64,000 bases of DNA, from assembly GCA_943370385.1 (NCBI GenBank), contig CALRQT020000004.1, positions 124,001-188,000 on the forward strand, written 5' to 3'. A model generated the notes under the pieces. That model saw only the letters and a program-made list of their open reading frames with translations. It did not search any database and had not been told where the DNA came from. The translations under genes were made by a program, and so were the position numbers. The DNA is from BAIKAL-G1 sp943370385 (lineage in GTDB: Bacteria > Cyanobacteriota > Cyanobacteriia > PCC-6307 > Cyanobiaceae). Within the stretch, counting starts at the first letter, position 1, and each line of letters starts with the position of its first letter. Of this stretch, positions 50,250 through 59,516 are shown piece after piece.

Positions 50250-51434
50250 ATGCTGCAAGGAGAGCTGCGGGACCTGATGCCCGCCCTGGCCAATAAGACC
50301 TACTTCAACTACGGCGGCCAGGGCCCCCTGCCCGAGCCCTCCCTGGAGGCGATCATCGCCAGTTGGCGCACGATCCAGGAGTTGGGACCGTTCACCTCGG
50401 CGGTGTGGCCCTTCGTTGAGGCCCAGGTGGCTGACGTTCGCAGCCGGTTGGCGGCGGCCTGTGGCGTGGGTCCCCATCGCATCGCCCTCACTGAAAATGT
50501 CACCAGTGGCTGCGTGTTGCCCCTTTGGGGGCTGCAGTGGCAAGCCGGCGATGAGCTGCTGATCAGCGACTGCGAACACCCCGGCGTGGTGGCCGCCTGC
50601 CAGGAATTGGCCCGCCGGGAAGGTTTGAGCTTGGCGGTGTTGCCGGTGCAGGCGATCAGTGCCCAAACGGGCGCCCACCAGCTCGAGGCTGCGGTCCTCA
50701 CCAGCCTCGAGCAGGCCCTCACCGCCCGCACCCGCATGGTGGTGCTCTCCCACCTGCTCTGGAACACGGGAGCGGTGATGCCCATCGCCCAGGTGGCCGA
50801 ACGGCTGCAGGGCCATGGCCGCCAGCCCTGGCTCTTGGTGGATGCGGCCCAATCGATGGGCAGCATCCCCGTGGCCGAGGCCGCCGCTGCGGCCGATATC
50901 TATGCCTTTACGGGGCACAAGTGGCTCTGCGGCCCGGAAGGTCTGGGTGGAGTGGCCCTCTCCGAGCGCCTGCTGGAGCAGGCCCAACCGACCCTGATTG
51001 GCTGGCGCAGTTTGCGCCATGAGGGCAGCGCCGGCAGCTCCTGGCACGGCGATGCCCGCCGTTTTGAAGTGGCCACCAGCTGCGTGCCCCTGCTGGCAGG
51101 CTTGGCAAGCTCGATCGATTTGCTGGCTGCCGTAGGCAGCAGCGAGACCCGGCTAGCCCTAATCCGCGAGCGCAGCGGCCAGCTCTGGCAGGGCCTCCAG
51201 GCGATTGCCGGCCTGGAAACCCTGCTGCAGGAGCCGCCGCCGGCGGGATTGGTCAGTTTCAGGCTCACTGGCAACGGCGCCCCCAGCCCAGAGGCGGTGG
51301 TGGCCCAGTTGGGCAAGCAAGCCATCTGGCTGCGCAGCCTGGACGATCCCCATTGCCTGCGCGCCTGCACCCACATCACCACGACGGCGGCGGAGGTGGA
51401 CCTGTTGCTGGCGGGGCTTCGGGCTTGGGCCTAA
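50250..51434 (+). CDS. Class V aminotransferase, L-cysteine/cystine lyase (C-DES)-like
   Basis: 394 residues. It starts MLQGELRDLMPALANKTYFN, followed by YGGQGPLPEPSLEAI. PLP-site segments are RIALTENVTSGCVLPLWGLQ, LLISDCEHPGVVAACQEL, PWLLVDAAQSMGSIPVAEA (Asp198) and YAFTGHKWLCGPEGLGGVAL with Lys224 as the PLP lysine. It resembles the Synechocystis C-DES enzyme, which splits cystine to give a persulfide for Fe-S assembly, more than NifS/IscS. The active-site Cys loop of cysteine desulfurases is not evident. The gene is high-GC and looks like native core, although it lies between two AT-rich blocks. Confidence 0.85.
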   Translation: MLQGELRDLMPALANKTYFNYGGQGPLPEPSLEAIIASWRTIQELGPFTSAVWPFVEAQVADVRSRLAAACGVGPHRIALTENVTSGCVLPLWGLQWQAGDELLISDCEHPGVVAACQELARREGLSLAVLPVQAISAQTGAHQLEAAVLTSLEQALTARTRMVVLSHLLWNTGAVMPIAQVAERLQGHGRQPWLLVDAAQSMGSIPVAEAAAAADIYAFTGHKWLCGPEGLGGVALSERLLEQAQPTLIGWRSLRHEGSAGSSWHGDARRFEVATSCVPLLAGLASSIDLLAAVGSSETRLALIRERSGQLWQGLQAIAGLETLLQEPPPAGLVSFRLTGNGAPSPEAVVAQLGKQAIWLRSLDDPHCLRACTHITTTAAEVDLLLAGLRAWA

Positions 51435-51456
51435 GGCCATGGGCTGTTGAGGCAAA

Positions 51457-51470
51457 GCCCCATTAGGGGC
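51457..51470 (-). terminator. Small hairpin between convergent genes, possible terminator for the CHAT gene
   Basis: GCCCC (51457-51461) and GGGGC (51466-51470) form a 5-bp perfect stem with an ATTA loop. Read on the minus strand it is followed by TTTGCC. It lies 66 nt downstream of the CHAT gene stop. The short stem makes this tentative. Confidence 0.4.
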
Positions 51471-51535
51471 AATGGGAAGCTCCCAGATCCCCCCTAACCG
51501 CAAGATAGGCCTGTTGAGTTAGTGAGGCGACGTGA

Positions 51536-54500
51536 TCACCAAGGGGATCCGATCAATTCGACGCCAGCCCAGAAGTAGGGGTGCTTCAATCCATCACTGA
51601 CGCGCCGTTGCTGCTCCTTGGTGAGATTTTGTAGGAGCACGGCTCCATTCGGGCCCAAGACGCGATCTCCCTCAAGACGTACGAATCCCCGCAAAAATGC
51701 CTGCCGAGTCAGTTGCAGAGCTTCGGCTTTTGGCACGCCTTGATCGAGATAGCGATACATCTGTTGGAAATAGGCTGATGAGGCCACATCATCCACATAC
51801 CAAAGGGTACCAGCGGCACTGCGTGCTCCAGCTTGCACCGCTAATCCCGCAAAGCCCAGCTCACTATTGGGATCGCCGAGGGCTGTGCGACATGCGCTAA
51901 AACTGATCAGATCCAAAGGCGCACCTTTGCGCTTGAGCCTTAGGCGATTGAAGGAAGTGAGGGGAATGGGCCCCACGCCGGAGTAGAGGTAGGACGCGGC
52001 GGGCCCCCCAGGGAGGAATTCCGCGTGGGTGGCGATATGGATACGGCTATAACGTGGGTCTGAAGCTTTCTCTAGAAGCACATCTGGGGTGAAGTCCTTA
52101 TTGAGGAAAATGGTGGCATTCGACTTGCTGCCAATGTCCTGGAGCTCTTGGGGTACTAAAGGAAGTGGGGCCAGTCCATCAAACTTGGATGCACCAGCCA
52201 CCAGTAAGGTTTTCTCGCCTGAACCTGGGTCTCCCAGACTCGTAAGGGCAAGGGACGGTGTGATGGAAAATCCAAAGCGTTCGCCAAAGTACTGGCTGCC
52301 ATCGTGCAGGGCCGCAAATGGAATGGCCTGGAGTCCCCGGTCAGCCGCGATCAATAGGGTTGTCACTCCCCGGGCCTCAAGTTGGGGAGCGATTGGCTTG
52401 ATCAATTGATTAAATAGCTGACGAGCTGCAGACTTTGGATTGGCAGGGTCAAGGGGATCCTGGCGAGACAGACTGCCGTACATCTCACGCAATTGTTCCA
52501 TGAAGATCTTTTTGGAGACCTCAACGCGGCGCCCCTCCACAGGGCCATCCAGGGGGATTAAGGTGATATCCAGAAAGGCGTCAGTATTCTTTTTCTGGGC
52601 TGTTTGGGAGGAGGGACGCTCCTCCGAGAAGCGGATGTGAATAATGGCAGGCTGGTAACGCTTGCGCTCGAAATTTGGAAGCAATGGTCCTGCTGCGAGC
52701 AGGTTCGTTGAGGCAATCCAGTTGGACTCATCGGCGCGTTGACTGCGCAGCTGACCGGACGCGAATCCGCCCCCGCCGGAGCGAATCTGTTGGACCTGGC
52801 GCCCCATCTCCATTTGGAGTTGCTGGGGAGTGGGTGTGGAAGGGATGCCGCCACCCAACAGTTCTGGCGCCAAACTTTGCAGGGTCGACAGGGTGGCTTG
52901 GTTGTCTGAACGGCTAAGCGCCACACCCGCCTCTTTGGATTCCACTGAACTCACAACAGGCTCGGTGGCTGGTTGGGGTTGAGAGGCCGAAATAGAATTA
53001 CTTGGCGAATCATTGACGCCAGCACTTCCATTGGCTGTGGATTCATCTCCGGTGTCGGAAACCACAAAGGAATCATTAACTGCTAAATCTACATCTAGGC
53101 CTGGAGCCGTAAGCGAGCCTTCTCCACTATCCATGTCAAAATCACTTCCCTCCTCCATCGCCCATTCGTCAAAGCTGCCTTGATCGCTCTCCTCATCAAT
53201 TTCGAAGCCCAGGTCCCCACTGTCGTCATAGTCTTCTTCCTCCACAAGCCATGCTTCCCATTCAAAATCAGGGTCTTGGGCACTGCATCGGTTTGAGTCT
53301 CCGCTATTGGAGCAACTCACTGTGCCTGGAACAGGCCCATCCACTTGTAGGGTGCCCCCAAGGACATTGGTGGGGCCGGTGTAGGAATTGTTGAGACTGG
53401 TAAAGGTTAGGTCTCCGTCACCTAGCTTGGTTACGCCGCCGTACCCGAGGATGATCGCTCCGTTAACCGTGGCCTCAGCCCCCGGGGCAATATCAAACAG
53501 TAGATTGTAGGCTTCATAAGTTGCTCCCCAGTTGTTAGTGGAGATGTTGTTGTTGTAGTTGGCGAAAATGGCGGTATTGGTGGCGAAATTGTCGGTATTG
53601 CTATTAGGGGCATCATTGATTTGCAGGGAGCCGGCTTGGACCTCAATGCGCCCAGGCCCAAAAAGCTCAATCCCTCCGGACACCGTGTTATTCCCAGATG
53701 TGCTTACCAGGTTCGCAAAGGTGAGCGTATTAGCGTTCTCCCAGCCATACAAGCTCACCAGAGCAGCTAGGTTGATGCTATTCCCCGTAGCCTCGAGATA
53801 GAATTCAGATCCGGGTCTCACCGCCACGGGTGCGGCCCAAGTGAGCACGCCAGATTCAGACTTAGCAATGAGGCTAGCCGTGCTCCAGGCGTTGTTGTTG
53901 CTCCACTCCCCCAGGTTGAAAGCGCCATCGATTGTGCCCGTACTGGCGGTTCCGAGGGTCACAGTACCCCTCACTTGGATGGGTGCCAGGGTTGCTGGGG
54001 ATTGGGGAGTGGCACTGGGTACCAGTTCTGCCATCATTAGTTCTTGCTCTACTTCTAGGGTTACGGCCCCGCCCGTGTCGCCGTCTAGCAGGATCTTTCC
54101 ACTTACATTGGCAAGTGCAGTCAAGCCAGTGGTTTGGGGGTTTGGAGACCCATTCGGGTAACCATTGCCAGCCGTGGTTGGCACAACTTCAAAAAAGCTG
54201 GCAGCTGTTGAATTATTTGCAAAATCGAGTTTGTTGGCAGTTGTTAAGACTAGTTTTGGCAGGGGAGAAATCGATCCAATTGTTGAGCCAAAGCCAAAGC
54301 TAGCCCCGCCTGTTAAAACAATGCCATAGGGCGACATGAAGATTAAGTTGGCCGGTTGAGACAGTACAACGGGGGCCGATATCAGGGAGCCTGCCATTGA
54401 GGAAACCCCAACTACAACATTCTCAATTGCCGGGAGAGACTGGCTGCTTGTCGGCAGTACAAAGAAGACTCCGTCGAGACCGGTTGTGTTGAATTCTGAA

Positions 54501-54751
54501 AATCGATGATAAAGATTCCATGATTGTGGTGATGGTCTGATGCCTCCCGTAACTTCGGCAACGGTGGTTGTTGCGGTTAGGGGGACGTTTGTGACGATTG
54601 TCCCGGTTGTTGTACCGTTATTGATGACTGAAGGCTCAGCAATAACCTGGCCAAGCGCCACTCCAGGGGCCAGCAGGGCGGCGGATAGGCCTAGGGATAC
54701 CAGCCTTGGCCGGTGCAATGTCCAGGTCGCAAGGGGCTGGAGTTTGGCCAT
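51536..54751 (-). CDS. Two-partner-secretion exoprotein with a C-terminal CHAT (caspase-like) protease domain
   Basis: 1071 residues. A signal peptide ends near residue 34 (AALLAPGVALG). Residues 36-200 match the TPS/filamentous-haemagglutinin secretion domain: SWNLYHRFSEFNTTGLDGVF, then LSQPANLIFMSPYGIVLTGG and ASFGFGS. Beta-rich passenger sequence follows, with an autotransporter-associated strand repeat at 438-472 (LTFTSLNNSYTGPTNVLGGT). An acidic segment lies at about 495-545. The CHAT domain covers about 690-1069, with His909 in RIHIATHAEF and Cys954 in LISFSACRTALG, the caspase-like dyad. I infer export through the divergent TpsB protein at 55057. Codon and base use is AT-rich compared with core genes. 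Confidence 0.87.
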   Translation of the reverse strand: MAKLQPLATWTLHRPRLVSLGLSAALLAPGVALGQVIAEPSVINNGTTTGTIVTNVPLTATTTVAEVTGGIRPSPQSWNLYHRFSEFNTTGLDGVFFVLPTSSQSLPAIENVVVGVSSMAGSLISAPVVLSQPANLIFMSPYGIVLTGGASFGFGSTIGSISPLPKLVLTTANKLDFANNSTAASFFEVVPTTAGNGYPNGSPNPQTTGLTALANVSGKILLDGDTGGAVTLEVEQELMMAELVPSATPQSPATLAPIQVRGTVTLGTASTGTIDGAFNLGEWSNNNAWSTASLIAKSESGVLTWAAPVAVRPGSEFYLEATGNSINLAALVSLYGWENANTLTFANLVSTSGNNTVSGGIELFGPGRIEVQAGSLQINDAPNSNTDNFATNTAIFANYNNNISTNNWGATYEAYNLLFDIAPGAEATVNGAIILGYGGVTKLGDGDLTFTSLNNSYTGPTNVLGGTLQVDGPVPGTVSCSNSGDSNRCSAQDPDFEWEAWLVEEEDYDDSGDLGFEIDEESDQGSFDEWAMEEGSDFDMDSGEGSLTAPGLDVDLAVNDSFVVSDTGDESTANGSAGVNDSPSNSISASQPQPATEPVVSSVESKEAGVALSRSDNQATLSTLQSLAPELLGGGIPSTPTPQQLQMEMGRQVQQIRSGGGGFASGQLRSQRADESNWIASTNLLAAGPLLPNFERKRYQPAIIHIRFSEERPSSQTAQKKNTDAFLDITLIPLDGPVEGRRVEVSKKIFMEQLREMYGSLSRQDPLDPANPKSAARQLFNQLIKPIAPQLEARGVTTLLIAADRGLQAIPFAALHDGSQYFGERFGFSITPSLALTSLGDPGSGEKTLLVAGASKFDGLAPLPLVPQELQDIGSKSNATIFLNKDFTPDVLLEKASDPRYSRIHIATHAEFLPGGPAASYLYSGVGPIPLTSFNRLRLKRKGAPLDLISFSACRTALGDPNSELGFAGLAVQAGARSAAGTLWYVDDVASSAYFQQMYRYLDQGVPKAEALQLTRQAFLRGFVRLEGDRVLGPNGAVLLQNLTKEQQRRVSDGLKHPYFWAGVELIGSPW

Positions 54752-55056
54752 GGGAGCTGAATGAAAAGTCGGGATCCTGTTGGGTTTCTGCCCCTGGCCT
54801 TGTCAGCACAGGCAGATGGACAGGGTGAACCTGGGATGTCTTGCGATCAAATCTAGGCTACGAACCGCATTTAAGCGGCAGATTGGCTCCCTAAGGGCTT
54901 GACCGATGCGGTCCGTGCCCTCCTTCCCTGGGCACCGCGATTGCTGAGGTTGGCCTGCTGAGCTTGCCGTTGACGACTGAGTTGTCCTGTTCGAGCTGGC
55001 AGGGAAGGCAAGGGCTAGCGGCTTCCAGGCTGCTTTCCCTTGCCTTCCCTGCGATA
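54752..55056 (+). promoter_or_regulatory. Divergent control region of the TPS pair, with a perfect 16-bp inverted repeat before tpsB
   Basis: The 305 bp between the two starts hold no gene. GCAGGGAAGGCAAGGG (54999-55014) and CCCTTGCCTTCCCTGC (55037-55052) are exact reverse complements around a 22-nt loop, in which AGCGGC and GCTGCT can pair further. The right arm ends 4 nt before the ATG at 55057, so in mRNA the hairpin would cover the ribosome-binding region. There is no T-run, so it is not a simple terminator. Confidence 0.7.
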
Positions 55057-56805
55057 ATGCTGCAAATAATTCCCAGAACGAAGGCATCCGTGCCGCTTCC
55101 TGTCCTCCTTTTTGCCCAGCTCGTGGCCCCACCCCTTCAACAGGGACCAGCGAGGCTGCCTGAGGAGGCTCCCTTGGACCGGCGGCCAATCCCGCGTCAG
55201 CAGCGGGACCCGGTCTTGCTTGATCCTTCCCCCAGCAAGGGTGGCCCGCCAGCGCCTGGCGCCAGTGCACCCCTTGCGCCATCAGTTGAACCAGGCCAGG
55301 CGATGCCATTGATCCAAGGAAGCACGCCCTATAGCCCATCCCAACTTCGCCTGATTTTTGGCAATTGCTTAGGGCCGAAGAGCCCAAAAACCGACGGCCA
55401 GGATGGACTCAAGGCCTGTGCTGCAGCGTTGACGTCCCGCTTGATTGCCGATGGCTATATCAATAGTCGGGTTTATATCGCGGCAAGCTCGAAGGGCGAC
55501 ACGCTCGAGGTCGTCCAAGGCCGTATCGCCGAGATTCGGGTCCGCTCCGCTGATCCCAGGCTGGCGGCGATGGCCCAGGGCAAAATCCGTTCGCTGGTCG
55601 GCAGCGTTCTGTACTTGCCCACGTTGCAGCGTCAGCTGCTCCTGCTCAAGGGACTGACCGGTGTTGGCCAGGTCCAGGGCAACCTCGGCAAGGTCGGCAG
55701 TGATCCAACCCAGGCCGTGCTGACCCTCACTCTGGTGGCCGAAGCACCCCAATGGCAGGGCCTGGTCGAAGTGCGCAACGACGGCGATGGGGGCACGGGC
55801 GAATGGCGATCGGTGGCCACCCTGCTTAAAAATGACTTGGTTGTTCGCGGAGACACGTTCCTGGTGTACGGCGAAGTGGATGGCACCTCCACCCCTGAAC
55901 TGGGATCGAGCGTCGGTTCCATTAGTTATACCTTGCCCCTCAGTTCCAAACTGCGCTTTACTGATTCCTTCGGCATTAGCCGGCGGCAGGTGATTGAGGC
56001 AAGCGGGGTTCTCCGGAACCTTTCCTACCGCCAAATTCAAAACCTAGCCCAATTGGAATGGGTCTTTAAGGACAGTTTGACCACGCGTTTGTATGGTTTC
56101 GTGGGCGTGAGTGCCAATCGAAATGATGGCTATATCGATAACAAAAGTGCTCCGGTGGTGTTGGGTGGCGGTTCGGAAGGCTGGCTCAGTACGGGCTACC
56201 TCCGGGCTGGGCTTGGTTTTAGCCGAATTGAGAACCAATTCACCTTGGCGGGGTCCCTCTATGGCATCCAGGGGTTGGAGGGTTTTAGTACCTCCCGGCA
56301 ACTGTCGGAGCTGGCTTTTTGGGGGGTGAATCCGGGCCAAGCCAGGGCGTTGGCAGGCCAATTGGGCCTCAGTTGGGCACCCTCTAGGACCCTGCAATTC
56401 AATGTAAGGGCCGCGGGGCAATGGGCCTTTGCACCCCTACCCTCCGACATGACCTTTTCGGTTGGCAGTAGCAACGGCATCAGGGGCTTGCCCGGTTCCC
56501 TGATTAGTGGGGACAACGGTTTACTTGGTAGCGCCGAAGTGAGCTGGACGGTATGGCGGGACAGTCGCAATGCGCTTCAACTTGTGCCGTTTGTGGGAGC
56601 TGGAGCTGTGCGGTCCACCAGGCGTGCAACGACGCTCAATGATGGTGTCGGTTCTGCTGGCGTGCTAGGACGCTTGATTGCAGGCAACCACTGGTCCCTA
56701 GAACTGGGTTGGGTACAACAATTCAGTGTGGAGAATAACCCCGGCTTCTGGAATAATTGGCTGCTAGGAAGCGGGTTGTATACAAAGGTTCAATACAGAT
56801 TTTAG
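55057..56805 (+). CDS. TpsB/ShlB/FhaC-type outer-membrane transporter
   Basis: 582 residues from the ATG at 55057; an in-frame TTG at 54964 exists but would read through the hairpin. A hydrophobic N-terminus (SVPLPVLLFAQLVAPP) and a Pro-rich linker (25-85) precede POTRA-like regions at about 84-163 and 166-232. A 16-strand-type barrel runs from about 234 to the C-terminal Phe (YTKVQYRF). The TpsB loop-6 motif is NGIRGLPG (473-480, VRGY-like), followed by ISGDNGLLGSAEVSW. It should thread the CHAT exoprotein through the outer membrane. It ends 241 bp before the aqpZ stop, and that gap shows no gene. Confidence 0.9.
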   Translation: MLQIIPRTKASVPLPVLLFAQLVAPPLQQGPARLPEEAPLDRRPIPRQQRDPVLLDPSPSKGGPPAPGASAPLAPSVEPGQAMPLIQGSTPYSPSQLRLIFGNCLGPKSPKTDGQDGLKACAAALTSRLIADGYINSRVYIAASSKGDTLEVVQGRIAEIRVRSADPRLAAMAQGKIRSLVGSVLYLPTLQRQLLLLKGLTGVGQVQGNLGKVGSDPTQAVLTLTLVAEAPQWQGLVEVRNDGDGGTGEWRSVATLLKNDLVVRGDTFLVYGEVDGTSTPELGSSVGSISYTLPLSSKLRFTDSFGISRRQVIEASGVLRNLSYRQIQNLAQLEWVFKDSLTTRLYGFVGVSANRNDGYIDNKSAPVVLGGGSEGWLSTGYLRAGLGFSRIENQFTLAGSLYGIQGLEGFSTSRQLSELAFWGVNPGQARALAGQLGLSWAPSRTLQFNVRAAGQWAFAPLPSDMTFSVGSSNGIRGLPGSLISGDNGLLGSAEVSWTVWRDSRNALQLVPFVGAGAVRSTRRATTLNDGVGSAGVLGRLIAGNHWSLELGWVQQFSVENNPGFWNNWLLGSGLYTKVQYRF

Positions 56806-57046
56806 CCCTGGCGTGCTGCCACTTGTCCCTGCGTCGGCAAATCAACGGTTGGGCGAACGCACTCCAGAGAGTGGTTGGCTAGCTGTTGAAAAGGGTTCTG
56901 ATCTGGCTGCTTCTCGTGCATTAACTTTGCTTGATTGCTGCCTAGGGCTCCCAGCTTTGCCAAGGGAGGGGGGACCGTAACGATTGGACATGGTTGGGGC
57001 GATGAAACGTGATTGCCCCCCTAACCCCCATCCCCCGGGCCCACTC

Positions 57047-57769
57047 TCAGTTGGGCTCAGACTGCAGCACCCGCCCATACAGCCAGCCGGCCAGTAGCGC
57101 TCCGGCAATCGGGGCCAGCCAGAACAGCCAGAGTTGCTCCACCGCAGCTCCGCCCACCCAGAGGGCCACGCCGGTGCTGCGGGCCGGGTTCACCGAGGTG
57201 TTGGTGACGGGGATGCTGATCAGGTGGATCAATGTGAGGGAGAGGCCGATCGGCACGCCGGCAAAGCCGCTCGGGGCAAGGCGGTCGGTGGTTCCCAAAA
57301 TCACCAGCAGGAAGAGGAAGGTGAGCAGCACTTCGGTGACGAGGGCCGCAGTAAAGCCATACCCCCCGGGGGAATGGGCGCCGAAGCCATTGGTGGCTAG
57401 GGGGTTGCTGCCCGCCAGCTCAAATCCGGGCCGGCCGCTAGCAATCAGCTTCACCACACCACCCGCCATCACCGCGCCAATCACCTGGGCGGCGATATAG
57501 GGCAGCAGGCCGGAGCTGGGAAACTTGCCCGAGGCCCAGAACCCAAAGGTCACGGCCGGATTGATGTGGCAACCGGAGATGTGCCCGATCGTGTAGGCCA
57601 TGGTCAGCAGGGTGAGACCAAAAGCCAGGGCCACGCCGAGGAAGCCCAGGCCCAGGGGGTTGGCGGCCGGGTTGTCGTAGGGGAACACCGCGGCCAGCAC
57701 GGCACTGCCGCAACCCCCCAGCACGAGCCAAAACGTGCCGATCAGTTCGGCCAGAAACTTCCTTGCCAT
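57047..57769 (-). CDS. aqpZ: Aquaporin Z-type water channel
   Basis: 240 residues from the ATG of MARKFLAELIGTFWLVLGGC, with six membrane helices and two half-helices. Both NPA boxes are intact: GHISGCHINPAVTFGFWASG and TNTSVNPARSTGVALWVGG, with the filter Arg after the second NPA. The helix-2/5 region (LIHLISIPVTNT) carries the His of the water-selective filter, so water rather than glycerol is the likely substrate. It stands alone on the minus strand at the edge of the TPS block. The open frame extends to 57802 but the ATG at 57769 begins the family sequence. Confidence 0.94.
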   Translation of the reverse strand: MARKFLAELIGTFWLVLGGCGSAVLAAVFPYDNPAANPLGLGFLGVALAFGLTLLTMAYTIGHISGCHINPAVTFGFWASGKFPSSGLLPYIAAQVIGAVMAGGVVKLIASGRPGFELAGSNPLATNGFGAHSPGGYGFTAALVTEVLLTFLFLLVILGTTDRLAPSGFAGVPIGLSLTLIHLISIPVTNTSVNPARSTGVALWVGGAAVEQLWLFWLAPIAGALLAGWLYGRVLQSEPN

Positions 57770-57889
57770 AAACGCGCAATCAATCCCGATCGGGATAGAC
57801 AAAAGTGCCTAGGAAGCCTGGCGGCGTTAGGGCGTGCCGCCAGCATTTGACTCGAAATGACATCGAATCAAGGGCAGCTTTTTGCTTGC

Positions 57890-59485
57890 CTAGGGGGTGT
57901 TTGTTAGTGGTTCCTGATTAACGGCTGCGCTCCAGCGCTCCAGGGCCCGTTCGGCCTGCTCCCGGTCATCGAAGTGGATGCGGCCCGTGGCCAGGATTTG
58001 ATAGTCCTCGTGGCCCTTGCCGGCGATCAACACCAGATCCTCGGCTTTGGCCGTGGCAATCGCTGCGGCGATCGCTTGGGCCCGATCCGGCTCCACCCCC
58101 AGGTCGGTTCCCGCCGCAATCCCGGCAACCACATCGGCCAGGATCGCCTGGGGCTCCTCGCTACGGGGGTTATCGGAGGTCACCACCACCCGATCGGCCA
58201 GGCGGGCGGCGATGGCCCCCATCTGGGGCCGCTTGCCCCGATCGCGATCGCCGCCGCAGCCAAACACACAGATCAGCTGCCCCTGGGTGAAGGGTCGACA
58301 GGCCGCCAGGGCGTTTTCGAGGCCATCGGGGGTGTGGGCGTAGTCCACCAGAACGGCGGGTCGCTGCCCTGATCCGGCTGGGGCGCCGGCCAGGCCGACC
58401 CGTTGCATGCGGCCGGGCACGCCGGGGAAGCTGGACGCCGCCGCCAGAAGGCCTGCCAGGGGTAAACCCTGCTGCAACAGGGCTGCCACCGCTTCCAGCA
58501 GGTTCATGAGGTTGAACCGCCCCAGCAGGGGCGACTGGAACGGCCCCTCCCCCAGGGGGCTCCAGAGCGTGCCGCGCACCCCATCGGGGCCGATCACCAG
58601 GTTGCGGAAGCCCATCTCAGCCTGCTCTCCAGGGCTGGCCTCCAGGGAGCAGCGCCAACAGCCTTGCCCCAACCGCTCGGCCAGCCGGACGCCCCAGGGG
58701 TCATCGCTGTTCACCACGGCCTTGGCCCCTAAGAGGGGGTTGGCCTGGGTGCTGGCGTCGGGCCCGCCCAGCAGCGGTGGGGCGAAGAGCTTGGCCTTGG
58801 CTTCGAAATAGGCCTCCATCGACCCGTGGTAATCGAGGTGGTCCTGGGTGAGGTTGGTGAACACGGCGCCGGCGAATCGACAGCCGGCGCTGCGCTGTTG
58901 ATCCAGTCCATGGGAACTCACCTCCATCGCCCCGATCCGGGCGCCGGCCGCCACCGCTTGGGCCAGCTGGGCCTGCAGCCCATCGGCGAAGGCCGTGGTG
59001 TGGCTGGCGGTCTGGCTATGGCCGGGCCAGCGGTTCACCAGGGTGCCGAAGAGGGCCACGGGGCTGCCGCAGGCGCTAGCCAGGTGCTCGATCAGGCAGG
59101 TGGTGGTGGTCTTGCCGTTGGTGCCGGTGACCCCAATCAGGGCCAGCTGCTGGCTCGGCTGCTGCCAGAAGGCCGCCGCCAGCTGGCCGGCCCAGGCCGC
59201 CACCGGACCGGCAACCACAACCACCGCATCGCCCGGGCCCGGGGGCTCGGCCGCCGCCGCCGCTTCACCGATCACGGCCGCCACGGCTCCGGCGGCCAGG
59301 GCCTGGGGCCAGAACCGGCCGCCATCCACGGCCCCGCCCGGGAGGCCCACAAACAGGCTGCCCGCCGTGATCCGGCGCGAATCACAGCTCACATCGCGCA
59401 CCTGGGGGTTGGGCAGGCCTGGGGGCACGGCCACGCCGGCCTGACGCAGAAGCGGATGCAGCAAGGGATGCGGCAACGGGCTCAT
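57890..59485 (-). CDS. murE: UDP-N-acetylmuramoyl-tripeptide synthetase (Mur ligase E)
   Basis: 531 residues from the ATG of MSPLPHPLLHPLLRQAGVAV. The domains are VRDVSCDSRRITAGSLFVGL (UDP-binding), the P-loop LIGVTGTNGKTTTTCLIEHL, MEVSSHGLDQQRSAGCRFAG, NLTQDHLDYHGSMEAYFEAK, and the C-terminal DYAHTPDGLENAL and VVTSDNPRSEEPQAILADVV. The DNPR motif marks meso-diaminopimelate specificity. It adds the third peptide residue to the peptidoglycan precursor. The start at 59485 is 31 bp before the glutaredoxin-like gene stop on the same strand. Confidence 0.96.
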   Translation of the reverse strand: MSPLPHPLLHPLLRQAGVAVPPGLPNPQVRDVSCDSRRITAGSLFVGLPGGAVDGGRFWPQALAAGAVAAVIGEAAAAAEPPGPGDAVVVVAGPVAAWAGQLAAAFWQQPSQQLALIGVTGTNGKTTTTCLIEHLASACGSPVALFGTLVNRWPGHSQTASHTTAFADGLQAQLAQAVAAGARIGAMEVSSHGLDQQRSAGCRFAGAVFTNLTQDHLDYHGSMEAYFEAKAKLFAPPLLGGPDASTQANPLLGAKAVVNSDDPWGVRLAERLGQGCWRCSLEASPGEQAEMGFRNLVIGPDGVRGTLWSPLGEGPFQSPLLGRFNLMNLLEAVAALLQQGLPLAGLLAAASSFPGVPGRMQRVGLAGAPAGSGQRPAVLVDYAHTPDGLENALAACRPFTQGQLICVFGCGGDRDRGKRPQMGAIAARLADRVVVTSDNPRSEEPQAILADVVAGIAAGTDLGVEPDRAQAIAAAIATAKAEDLVLIAGKGHEDYQILATGRIHFDDREQAERALERWSAAVNQEPLTNTP

Positions 59486-59516
59486 CGGGGGGCCGGAGCG
59501 CTGGATGGGCCCAGTT

